Assembly (NCBI RefSeq): GCF_021134715.1
Contig: NC_060026.1
Span: 14,313,001-14,377,000 of the forward strand
Direction: 5' to 3'
DNA from: Daphnia pulex
Taxonomy: Eukaryota > Arthropoda > Branchiopoda > Diplostraca > Daphniidae
DNA length: 64,000 nucleotides
This document shows, piece by piece, positions 1 through 10,221 of the stretch (positions are counted from its first letter, which is position 1; each line of letters begins with the position of its first letter). The translations under genes and the position numbers were made by a program. The notes under the pieces were generated by a model, which worked only from the letters and a program-made list of their open reading frames with translations, did no database searches and was not told where the DNA came from.

Positions 1-619
1 GTTTATCTCCAAAAATCGATAGCTAACTACTTGAAAAATGAATAAAAGTATTCAAACCAACTTGGTTGATGTCACGACAAAATCCAATACACAACAACAA
101 CAGAACCTATTTCTTCTGCATATTTATGCACGCTAGGCCACTATGGCGCTATTTTCTTTCACGAGTCTTTTTATTTTTCTTTAAAAAAAACCCTATAAAC
201 TAATTGCAGTTCATTCGAGTCAATAATTGATATCTATTTGTTTTTCTTTTTCTGTTTCTTTCCCTGTTTGACTAGTCCGCAGGTTAATCCCCTTGTTCAA
301 TAAAGGGAAGATTGTCCATAGCCACGTACAAAACAAATAATACCATGACATTAAACTGACATTTAAAAATTCTAATCGAAAACTTATCTTCTTATTTACA
401 AACACAAAGACGGAAGACCCGTTGTTCTCAACTAACCTTTAAGTTGAACGCAACAACAACAGGTTCGACAAAATTCGACCATTTTATCCTTATCACATAA
501 TAAACTCGTCGACATTTTCCTTTCTCACTGTAAACCCCCCCCCCCAAATATTTGCTTTTAAATTTCGTTATCATTTTCGTTGTGTAAATTGACTAGCCGA
601 ACGGTGAGGTGGCATTAGT
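1..619. other. Left-edge intergenic DNA
   Basis: AT-rich sequence with no exon, RNA gene or element I can support. It contains an 11-base C run at 535-545. The minus-strand open frame at 220-405 has no splice context or recognisable protein and looks like chance. Confidence 0.5.
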
Positions 620-625
620 TGGCCA

Positions 626-656
626 TATAAATTGAAATAGATCGCAGCAGTTCAGT
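626..656 (+). promoter_or_regulatory. TATA box and initiator of the C1q gene
   Basis: TATAAA at 626-631 is followed 28 bases later by an arthropod-type initiator TCAGT at 652-656, which puts the likely start of transcription near 654 and leaves a 5' leader of about 65 bases before the ATG at 720. The spacing is typical for a TATA-Inr promoter. No start-site data support it. Confidence 0.7.
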
Positions 657-719
657 CGAATCGTCGAATCTAATTCAAACACTCAGCTAAAAACTAATAG
701 AAATTTATTATTGAAGAAA

Positions 720-2942
720 ATGATAAATTTTACCCGAATTTGTTTGTTGATGGTTTTGATGTTATGGACGTCTGGACCGACCAGTGCTGCGTTTTCCATT
801 GAAGAAGAAATTCTACAATTAAAGGTAAATTACTTGAGAATAAATTAATTTAGTTTTTATTCTTTTATGATCTATTATTCTTTAGTTCCTTTAATTGATA
901 CAATTTCGTTTGCAGTTAAAAGTGGTCCAACTGGAGGCAAAAGATGCGGAAATGGAGGGAAAAAGTACCGTGCTAAAATCGCAAATTCAAGAAAAAGTTT
1001 CTGAATTGGAGTTAAAAAACGTTAAAATGGAAGAAAAAGTGACGCAACTTGAGACGAGAAATGGACAACTTGAAACTAAAGTTAAGGATCAAGAAAAAAT
1101 GTTGACCCTGTTAAAAGCGTCTGAACTTGCAATTTCAGTCACTGGATTAAAATCAATTTTTAACAATGTTGATAATGCAATTGAATCAACTGGAAGGAGT
1201 GGAATCCCGAGGACATGCCGTGAACTTCGTGCGATCGATCCTTCACTTTCATCCGGAATGCACTGGATTGACCCGGACGGCCAAGGTGTCGGTGATGACC
1301 CAATTTACGTTTACTGCGATATGGCATCAGGTAATTAAAATCAAATCTTTGCTTTTAAACAAAAATTATTTAATTATTTATTTTTCATAAAAAGGATCGA
1401 CTTCAATTTTACACGACAGTGAAACTGCCATTGACGTGGGTCACTGCGCCGATCCTGGATGTTATTCCAGGGCAATCAACTACAACGCATCCATGAAACA
1501 GATGGAATCGTTAATCGCGTTATCATCTGAATGCCATCAGTTCATTAAAGTAAATTTTCTTTTAATTATATTGAAACGAATTTCCCCTAATTTCCTTAAT
1601 TATTGCAGTACGATTGTATCTGCGCCTCGTTCGAATACGACAACACCCAATACGCCTGGTGGAACGACAGGGACGGCAATGCGCAATACTTTTGGGCAGG
1701 AAATAAAACGAACGGAATTCACACCTGCCAGTGTGGAATTGATAAAAACTGTGTTGATTCTTCGTTGAAATGCAATTGCGACCAGGCATCACAAGATGAA
1801 TTAGTCGATGAAGGTAAATTTTAAAAATATCATTTTCCTCTCAACATAACATTTTATTTTAAGGACATTGGGTTTTTTTCCTCTTTAAAAATTTGCTTAT
1901 TAAAATTCAGGTCTCATAACGGACAAAAATGTTTTGCCTGTCATTCGCCTTAATTTTGGTCGAACTCAATTTGGAGGTGGAATCCACACGCTGGGACAAT
2001 TGGAGTGCAGTGGATCAATCGCCGTCAATGGATTGCCCACGTCATGTGAAGATCTCTGGCGGATCGGCCACAGTCTAAACGGATTATATTTCGTCATGGA
2101 AGACGAATTAGTAAAAAATGTTTACTGCAATTTCACCAAATTTTTTAGTGAAGCAGGTACATCGTTAATGCTGATAATCAAATCGTATTAGCCGATAGAT
2201 GAAATCGATTACTTTCACTTAGGTTTCCAGAGTTTAATCGGATACTCAGAAGTCAAAACCAAACCAACATATTTCGGTATGCCGACATCTTGTGACGATT
2301 TGGAGAGAGCGGGACACAGCTCGAGTGGATTTTATTCCATCAAAGGATCAGCAATGATCGAATCCGTTTTCTGCGATTTTACTAAACACCCCAGTGATGA
2401 GGGTAAATACTTTTATCATTTCATTGGGAAAACAAAATTTATTTCTATCGTTGTAAAAAGGATTTGAAAAATGGATTGGATACGCCGACGTCAAATCGGC
2501 GCCCGTCCATTTCTACGTCCAGAGAAATTCTTCATTTGACTACGAAGGAACTCCGATTCCGTTCGATTTGGCGCGGGTGAACGAGGGAAACGCAATGGAT
2601 TTGAGATCGGGAATATTCACGGCGCCGCGACCTGGAATTTATTTTTTCTCTTTCACGGGACATGCGTTTATTTATTCTTCTGTCTATGTTGGGTTTGATT
2701 TTCGTCTTTATTTGAACGGGAATCGAATCGGGTCGAGTGAGGTTGACGAGTATAACGCCCCCGTTTATCAACAGAGTCCATTGACCCTCCAGTCGACGCT
2801 GAACTTGAAAATAGGCGATCAACTCTGGGTGGAGCTTGTTTATACTGATGGTTCATCCTCGTATTTGTATGACAACAATTTATACCACTACACTCATTTC
2901 ACGGGTTTCATGTTGGATGAGGAAATTGTGGCGTCTCTTTGA
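720..2942 (+). CDS. Secreted coiled-coil, fibrinogen-like and C1q-domain protein
   Basis: Exons 720-824, 916-1330, 1395-1549, 1609-1813, 1911-2156, 2223-2402 and 2461-2942 join in frame to about 595 residues. The first 24 residues form a signal peptide (hydrophobic core ICLLMVLMLW). Residues about 30-120 are a charged heptad-like coiled coil, likely for oligomerisation. Exons 2-4 hold a cysteine-rich fibrinogen-like module (SGMHWIDPDGQG, VYCDM), related to those beside C1q domains in other crustacean proteins. Exons 5 and 6 each carry a short version (PTSCEDL / PTSCDDL ending in CNF / CDF). The last exon, from about residue 447, is a C1q/TNF-like beta domain (GIFTAPRPGIYFFSF, YTHFTGFML). C1q-domain proteins bind surfaces or carbohydrates outside the cell, so an immune or matrix role is likely but inferred. 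A poly(A) signal AATAAA lies at 3081-3086. Confidence 0.88.
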
Positions 2943-2989
2943 GGTTCGACATCCAAAATGAACATCAATCATTTGGGGAAAATAATTTT

Positions 2990-4340
2990 AATGGGGAAGG
3001 GAAGAAAATGCATTCGACTCTAATTCATCAAGGAATGGATATTTCTTTACCAAAATCATACTGTGGATGTAATTACACTTAATAAATACACAAACCGAGT
3101 TTCAAAATTCTATCTGCAAAACTCTAGACGTTATGAACAAATAACCAATTTTGATTGCCAGATTGCAAAAAGTGGGAGGCCTTGAAATGGGAGAAAATTC
3201 ATTCGCCTCTAATTCATATACGGAATGGAATTTACAAATAATTTTTTTATAGATCAATTCACTTTTCAGTTGTGCACTCGTCCAGAAAAATTCGCTTTTC
3301 TATTTCTAAAATCTAGGGCAGGGGACGTGAAAAACTCTTTTTGATTGCCAAATATAAAAATTAATTTTATTTTAAAAATTCAAAATTTCGCTTGCAATTA
3401 AATCGAAAACGATGCGTCTACACATGTCGTTTACCTTTAAAAAAGTTTTTCACTATTTCAATTTTATTTCATTAAATTTTAAATTATTTCCTTCTCACGG
3501 TGGCAGGATGGGAAAAATAAGGGAAGGGGAGGAAATTCGTTCGTCTCCAATTCGTGAAGGAGTGGAAATTTCTAAACGGAAATTGAACTGTTTGAAATTG
3601 AAACTAGATTTACAATATAGAGGGTAGACTAGAAATGGGGGAAAATTCATTTGCTTTTAATTTTTTAACCGATTGGAATTTTCTCAAAATTTCTTCACAG
3701 TTCCATATACTCATTATAGTTTTGTATGACTCAACGAAAATTCACGGATATTTACTATCTGCAAAATCAAGGGAAGGGAATTAGATTAGTCTCTCCCCCC
3801 CTACAAAAATTAATTCAATTGCCAAACACTGCTTGAAATCACGTAAAATTTCAAGCTGATATTTTAAAAAAGCAAATAAATAAAAATGTTTAAATCAATA
3901 AAACAAAAAACTAATTTTGGGACTAAAAAAAATTGGGAAGGGGAAAAAATTCGATCGACTCCAATTCGGGGAGGAGGGGGAATTTCTTGACGAAAATTGA
4001 ACAGTGGATGTAACTATGCATTTATAATGCACACACCAGTTTTCAATTTTCTACCTATAAAAATGTGGACGCGACAAGAAGAAAACCAAATTTGATTGCC
4101 GAATTTACAATATAGAGGGATTAGAGGGTGGACTTGGAATGAGAGAACATTTATTCGTCTCTAATTCGTTTACGGAATAGAATTTCCAAATAATTCTTTT
4201 TACTGATGAATTCACATTTCAATTGTGCAATCGTCCATAAAAAATCGCGTGTCTATCTCTAAAAATAAGGGCAGGAGACGTGAAAAATCTCATTTTAATT
4301 GCCATTAAATTAATTGATTTTCCCCAAAAAAATTGAAATG
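2990..4340. repeat. Three decayed tandem copies of a 410-530 bp unit
   Basis: Two sub-blocks recur in order. Block A (GGGAAGGGG, AAATTC, CTCCAATTC, GGAGTGGAAATTTCT, then TGGATGTAA) begins near 2994, 3521 and 3934. Block B (GGGTGGACTTGGAATG-like, then CTAATTC, GGAATGGAATTT, and the later TTGATTGCC) begins near 3172, 3619 and 4124. Spacings are 447-527 and 413-505 bases and copies differ at many positions, so the duplication is old. Copy 1 includes the 3' UTR and poly(A) signal of the C1q gene. A weaker echo (GATGCGTCTAC...TCGTTTA) recurs near 3411 and 4412. There is no coding frame across it. Confidence 0.75.
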
Positions 4341-6411
4341 TCTCAATTTGTTTTCCTATTGCCTATCGCAGCTCGAAATCAAATCAACACGAGAATGAAA
4401 CGTTTCTATTCCCTACGCATCTCGTTTATCTTCAGTAAATGCGTTTCACTCCCCCCCCCCCATTTGAATTGGCAAAATTAATTTTACCTGCGGTATAAAA
4501 TGACAGTCGCACGGTATGAAAAAGGATAAAAAGCAACGGCCGTTCAAAAGAAAATGTCGGACCAACACTTCAATTTAACGAAACGATTGCTAATGCGAAT
4601 TGGGGCACGTGATCAGTCGGCAATTGTCAATTGAAATTACAATTCGCGAAAAGATACCAAAAAGTTCTTACCTGCTGCCTTTACTTTGATGAATGTCGTG
4701 GTGTTGGCTCAGGTGAGTTGAATTTTCTGCATCTTACATCAACGCACAACTCTACAATCTCCATCTCACTAGAATCAAATAATTAAATGGTTCGCACTTA
4801 AACACAACAACGTGAACTGAGTTGGCTCACCCAGACTTGTAAGTCTCAAAGTCTGTGGTCCAACTGTTTCCTAAACAACGAAAGTAGTAGTAGCCACTTA
4901 AGTAAACTAATTAAGTAGTTGCAAGTTTTTAAAATTTTTTAAACTTCCTTGGTTTTAAATTCTATTAGGTTGTAGTAAATTAGTAAGAAACAGTCAACAC
5001 AATTCATCCAGTTTCAATTTTTATTTGCACTGCAGACGAACATTTGTGAGAATCGAAAAGCGGCGATGCCAAATTAAATCAGCAAAAAACCGAAAAACGC
5101 AATATTTTTTGCTATCTTCGCTATCTTCTTTTTTGTTTGCCAATGAAAATTTGAAATTGAGTTTCTAGCAATTTTTATTATTAAATACCGTGAGTGTGGT
5201 GTGACGTCAGAGAATGCTATCGTCAGTCCTTATATTTTTTTTTTATAAATACTTAAAAAATTTTAAATTTCTAGAACAGTAAAGCTCAATGTGGATCCCA
5301 AGGCGACAACTTGGCCAAGTCTTTAAGTTGAAGCAGTTGAAGTAGAATTATTAGCTGCAAACTTTCCGATTCAGAGCAGCGACTGCATAAGGAACGGCAG
5401 ATCAGCGCACTGGATCTTTCCTGCTTGTGGCACTGGCACCACACAACAGAAAATTTAAACAGGAATTTTGCTGTAAGTCATTTACAAGTCAAACAAAAAT
5501 TTATTACTTGATTACAATCAATTAGTAAACATAGCCAAATTGTACGGATTTGGCTATTTGACAGTTTGTGGTTTATTGAAAGCCTTTTCGCCCAGCGTTA
5601 CTCGGACATTCTTTATTGATTTTATAGCCCTAATCAATCAAAGATTCACCTGTAGACTTGATCTCCTTGGATAAAAACTTTCGTGAATAAAACAATTTCC
5701 ATATAAAGCACACATTTATCCTTAGCTAAAGATTTTGCCACAACGATAGCGAAAACTACATGATTTGGAATATACCTGCAATGTATGTCTATATGCGCCA
5801 TCTTACCTTGACTTGGACGGAAATTAATTAAAATAAAAAGGCCCACACTCCTACCGATGAATTAAATGTTATCAGGAAAAATCAAAATTCAAGTTTAATC
5901 CAATTGCGGTTGATTGTCGCCGAGAAGCCTAGTGTTGAATTTAAAATAGTTAGAAAAATACCGGTTTCGGTGTCATCATGATAACACTACTGATTTTGCA
6001 ACTGTTTGATTTTGCTCTTCTCTCAGGGGGTCTTAATTCGGGGACTAAATTAGAAACAAAAATTACCATAATTCCATGTCCAAAACGAAAAACTTGAATC
6101 AATCGGATCTTCGTTCAAAAAGGGTGTGGGATCCCCACACCCTTTTTTGGCAATTTTTCATTACGTGTTATATTTAGAAACAATTTCAAAGCAAGTTTAA
6201 CCGCCAGCATTACAACCGAATAATATCTAAAAATAAACTGAAAAGAAGACCCGTGATTTGGATAACCCATTTATAGCCACCCGATTGATCGACTGATAAC
6301 ATTGGCCTTCAATTTGAACAGAGGGAGGATAAAGGTAACGAACTTTAGTTCACCTCCTATTCCGATGGGTTTAAAAACAAATGTAGCCTCGCCCATCAGT
6401 CGCTTAAAAAG
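4341..6411. other. Intergenic DNA upstream of the small secreted-protein cluster
   Basis: No gene can be supported. A TATAAAA at about 4494-4500 and a possible mini-exon at 4689-4714 (MNVVVLAQ, then GTGAGT) that could splice to 5277-5330 would give only about 26 residues, so I do not call a gene. A C run of about ten bases lies near 4450. The stretch 5280-5450 is less AT-rich than its surroundings but has no frame I recognise. Confidence 0.4.
6117..6147. repeat. Perfect 14-bp hairpin
   Basis: AAAAAGGGTGTGGG at 6117-6130 is the exact reverse complement of 6134-6147, separated by the three bases ATC. It lies about 300 bases upstream of the TATA box at 6412. A function is not evident; it could be a remnant of a short inverted-repeat element or a chance palindrome. 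Confidence 0.7.
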
Positions 6412-6420
6412 TATATAAAG
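6412..6420 (+). promoter_or_regulatory. TATA box of the first small secreted-protein gene
   Basis: TATATAAAG at 6412-6420 lies 39 bases before the ATG at 6459, so transcription probably starts within about 15 bases of the coding region and the leader is very short. The two later family members also have a TATA box close upstream of their ATG. Confidence 0.65.
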
Positions 6421-6458
6421 ACGAAGATTGGAGTTTGAAACATACAGACTTGTGGAAG

Positions 6459-6982
6459 ATGTCCCGTTCAATCAGCATGGTATTTTACTGCTTCCTTCTT
6501 GCTTCTCTGGCGATGGCAACCATGGGCCAAAATCGATTTGCAATGCATGATTTAACACTGATGAAGAATTTAAATTCCTATCCGCATGGTGTTCACCCTT
6601 ATTTCAACTACTACTATTACAACCATCAACCGTTTGCTGAAAATGTTCAACGCCAAGGTATTAAAAAAATGTTACTATTAAAATAGTATAAGACATTTTT
6701 ATAACTGTATAAGCTTTACAAATTGACTAAATATCGAATTAGAGTTAATCAGCTATTTTTTTCATTTTAGATATTTTTGCCAAGGACAATAATGATCTGA
6801 AAGGAAAATCTGAAGCTATTGCCAGACAAGTTTCGCTTATAAGCCTCCTGGGCTTGGACACCATCTTAGCTTCATTCGGTATGTCTATCGGTGGCTCACA
6901 AGAGCTCCGTTTGTCATAATTGTTATCAGTCTGACCAATTTTACTAATTTTTATAGGCCTATGTCCAACAACATCAGGATGA
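6459..6982 (+). CDS. Small secreted protein, family member 1, collagen tail lost
   Basis: Exons 6459-6657, 6771-6878 and 6957-6982 join with phases 1 and 1 to about 110 residues. The start at 6459 gives a signal peptide (VFYCFLLASLAMATMG); an in-frame ATG at 6435 lies upstream and is less likely. The mature part is Tyr/His-rich (HPYFNYYYYNHQPF), then a short helical exon (SLISLLGLDTILASF). The third exon reads GLCPTTSG and stops at TGA 6980-6982. In the same frame beyond the stop lie GPAGVLGPPG (6995-7024) and more open sequence to a second stop at 7094-7096, which looks like the remnant of a collagen tail. The function is unknown. It shares exon layout, phases and promoter type with the genes at 8273 and 10222, but the sequence is clearly diverged. 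Confidence 0.6.
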
Positions 6983-8087
6983 TTTATAGAAGCTGGACCT
7001 GCTGGAGTTCTGGGTCCTCCTGGTCGTTATAGTAGAACAATTTTAAAAAACTTAATAGCGAAAGGAAATGGGGTAGATGCTGTTCACAATTCTTGATGGA
7101 AAAGTAGTTGTGTCGGTGCTGGGATTGATATTTATCTTTAAATTATATGAGTTAGTTTGTTTTAGTGCCAATCTTATGATTAAAACGTATCTGAATTACC
7201 TACCACTTAACTTAATAATCCCTGTTTCAACGTTGAAAAATACACGAATATAATGAATGCAAAACTGAATTTGAGTAAATCTTTTTTACCTGAGCATAAC
7301 CAAGTGCCTCTCGTTCAATGTAAATCAAGGTCCACTGATGAGTCACTTTCTTTTGAGGTAAACTGTAACGCCCAATTGAAGATGGGATCTGGTTGCCTAA
7401 AGGAGTGCGCATGCAACGCACGGAAGATTTGAATAAAACCGCCGCCAGTCTACTTTCGTACAGGCTATATAGTTCTACGATTAGTTAAGATAACAAAAAA
7501 CTATTAACAATATTATGGTTATAAGTCAGAATAACGGAAAAAAAGGAATGCATAGAAATTACAGGACAGTGCTACTGAAACTTCATGGAAACAAATTTTG
7601 TTTCATTCAAAAATATTTGATGGCAAACTTCAATGATGGATTAAATTTGATTTACCTGAAAATGTTTCATGCGTCGGTTTTACCGCAACAGCAGAACGTT
7701 CTTGTCCGAACATGTTACGCAGTCGTCAAGATTCGAATGAAGAATTTTATTCAAATCAGGTGTGCTATAAATGGAAGGTGGCTTTCGGGGCATTTTCCGG
7801 GGTTGGCAAGCGGCACCTGAGTGGTTCATCAAATAATGAACCGCACGTGGCGTATTTTTGGCGTAATGTCAATACCACCATTTTATTAAAAACTCGGCAA
7901 ATGCGCTTCGTCTGGTAACTTATCGATTTTCAGAAACTGGTTTCCAATTAAAATCTAACGAAACATGGTTCTCCAATAATAGAAATCTAAATTAAGAGTT
8001 AAAAGAAGAACTGTGTTCCGAAGATGAATACTAACTGGGACTAATGAGCTCAATTCTTTTTATATATATCTACCTTGGGTGAACCAT

Positions 8088-8225
8088 GTTGTGCTCTAAA
8101 ATTAACTCGGCAAAGACCATAATTTCGATCCAAGAGCAAGCCGACCAATCGATAAGTTGGATGATTCTTTCCATCCGATCGTCGTCGAGGCACGCCTGTG
8201 CGGGGAAAAAGAGTATATAAATTGT
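8088..8225 (+). promoter_or_regulatory. Conserved promoter block of secreted-protein gene 2
   Basis: A TATATAAA at 8214-8221 follows CCTGTGCGGGGAAAAAGAG. The block shares long near-identical runs with 10028-10172 upstream of gene 3, including ATAATTTCGATCCAAGAGCA, while neighbouring sequence has more changes. This suggests shared control, though recent duplication alone could also explain it. Confidence 0.6.
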
Positions 8226-8272
8226 TGTGCTATCCAATGTTGAAGAACAGTGCACTCAAAAACACAAACAGA

Positions 8273-8766
8273 ATGTTCTCTTTGGTCACTCTAGTTTACG
8301 TATGTCTTACCGGGTTCGTGCTGTGCATGGGTCAAAGAAATTCAACCGCAATCGAGCATCGTCGGCATGGAGTTAGCTTCGATCCTTATTTTAGTCACTT
8401 TTTAATTCAACCGAAAATATCAGCCAGAACTCACCATCGTGGTATGTAAAATTATATCAGATAAATTAAACACAAAACAGCACAGTATACGCTAAAAGTA
8501 ATGTTGAAAAATTGCAATTCTTACTTTGTCTTTGCAGGTAGTAACGTTCCGGAAACGGATTTTAAAAAATGGCGCGGATTTGGCCAATCGAATCCGAACC
8601 TGTCTGATTTAGTCTCGCTGTTTGCAAGAAGCGGTAAGCATATTTATGTGTGGCATTAGTTCGTTAGTCTGTGTCTTTTTCTCTAAATAATTAATCTAAA
8701 AGCCAAGGAGACAAAGGAGACTATAAGGAGACAAAGGAGACTATAAGGAGACAAAGGAGACTATAA
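8273..8766 (+). CDS. Small secreted protein, family member 2, collagen tail disrupted
   Basis: Exons 8273-8441 and 8538-8633 (phases 1 and 1) encode a signal peptide (MFSLVTLVYVCLTGFVLCMG) and a mature segment with FDPYFSHFLIQPKISART and VPETDFKKWRGFG, close to gene 3. The third exon starts at 8703 or 8708 and runs into three 20-bp repeats (8707-8766). Because 20 is not a multiple of three, the Gly-X-Y frame is lost after one unit, and the reading stops at 8744-8746 or 8764-8766, giving about 102-107 residues. Gene 3 has a 400-base collagen exon at this place. The gene may still make the short secreted peptide, or may be a decaying copy. Confidence 0.6.
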
Positions 8767-8778
8767 GGAGACAAAGGA
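8707..8778 (+). repeat. Three 20-bp tandem repeats in a collapsed collagen exon
   Basis: The unit GGAGACAAAGGAGACTATAA occurs at 8707-8726, 8727-8746 and 8747-8766, with a partial copy to 8778. One copy reads as the collagen peptide GDKGDY, but each added unit shifts the frame by two bases. Confidence 0.9.
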
Positions 8779-10027
8779 TGTCCAGGAAATTCAGGTAGTA
8801 CACCTGCCTGTGATGACGATGAAACTCGACTCCGTCGTCTCCATCTTCCTCACCTGGTAGCCACTAAGTAGTTAGCACGGGAATTGTTTAAGATATCAAT
8901 AGATTTTGTTAGCTTGAAGACGAATTGTAGCGTTGACACTGGGTTAGGTTTTTGCTTAATACTAGAGGTGGAGTGGTATTTTAGTAGTATAAGTAGTTGT
9001 GTCGGTGCTGGGACTGATATTATCTTTAAATTATGAGTTTGTTTCAGTGCCAATCTTATGATTAAAACGTATCTGAATTACCTACCACTTAACTTAATAA
9101 TCCCTGTTTCAACGTTGAAAAATACACGAATATAATGAATGCAAAACTGAATTTGAGTAAATCTTTTTTACCTGAGCATAACCAAGTGCCTCTCGTTCAA
9201 TGTAAATCAAGGTCCACTGATGAGTCACTTTCTTTTGAGGTAAACTGTAACGCCCAATTGAAGATGGGATCTGGTTCCATAAATCCATATAGCCTTGAGC
9301 CAGAGGAGTGCGCAGGCAACGCACAGATGAGTTGAATAGAGCTGCGGCCAGTCTACAGGCGCTAGTTTTACGATTAGTTGATAACAAGAAACTAATAACA
9401 AGATTATGGTTATAAGTCAGAATAACGGAAAAAAGGAATGCATAGAAAATACAGGACAGAAGGAGTGCCAATGAAAAGTGTCAATATTGGAAACAAATTT
9501 GGTTTCATTCATCAAACTTTAGCGCTGGATTCATTCGCTTAAATTTCAAAATTTGATCTAAAAAAGTAATTCAAAAATAAGCTGATGTTTTATGCATCGA
9601 ATTACCGCAACAGCAGAACGTTCTCGTCCGAGCATGTTACGTATTCGTCAAGGTTAGAACGTTATATAAGACTTTTATTCAAATCAGATGCTAAAAATGG
9701 AAGGCGGCATTGTGGGGCATTTTCCGGGGTTGGCAAGCGGGACGTGAGTGGTTCATCAAATAATCAACCACACGTGGCGTATTTTTGGCTCATGTCAATT
9801 CTGCCATCATTTGAAAAACGAAGCAAATGCATTTGCGGTCATGTAAATGGTAACTTATCAGTTTTCAGGAACTGGTTTCCAATTACAAACCAACGAAACA
9901 TGGTTCTTCAATAATAGAAATCCAAATTAAGGGCTAAAAGAAGAACTGTGTTCGGAAGAAAAATACTACCTTCGGAGACTAATGGATGGGCTCTCGGGAT
10001 CTTTTTATATCTACCTTATATGCATCA

Positions 10028-10172
10028 TTTTGTGCTCTAAATAACTCAGCCATGTCCATAATTTCGATCCAAGAGCAAGCCGACCAATCAATAAAATTGG
10101 ATGATTTCGTCTATTTTTTCAATCCAATCGTCATCGAGGACCGCCTGTGCGGGGAAAAAGAGTATAAATTGT
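10028..10172 (+). promoter_or_regulatory. Conserved promoter block of secreted collagen gene 3
   Basis: TATAAA at 10163-10168 is preceded by GCCTGTGCGGGGAAAAAGAG, matching the block at 8088-8225. The ATG at 10222 is 54 bases beyond the TATA box. Confidence 0.6.
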
Positions 10173-10221
10173 CGTGATTTTCAATTTTGAAGAATACAGT
10201 ACATTCAACAACACAAACAGA

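Noticed and set aside
535-545. Poly-C run as a regulatory or structural element
   Set aside because: A single C run is not enough evidence; similar short runs occur elsewhere in the window.
4689-5330. Possible two-exon mini-gene (MNVVVLAQ plus a short second exon)
   Set aside because: It would encode only about 26 residues, with no signal peptide, family match or promoter at proper distance.
7227-9471. Similar minus-strand frames at 7227-7421 and 9109-9471 that seemed a conserved gene
   Set aside because: Their similarity is explained by the DNA duplication. They lack motifs and splice context, and the upstream parts differ by deletions.
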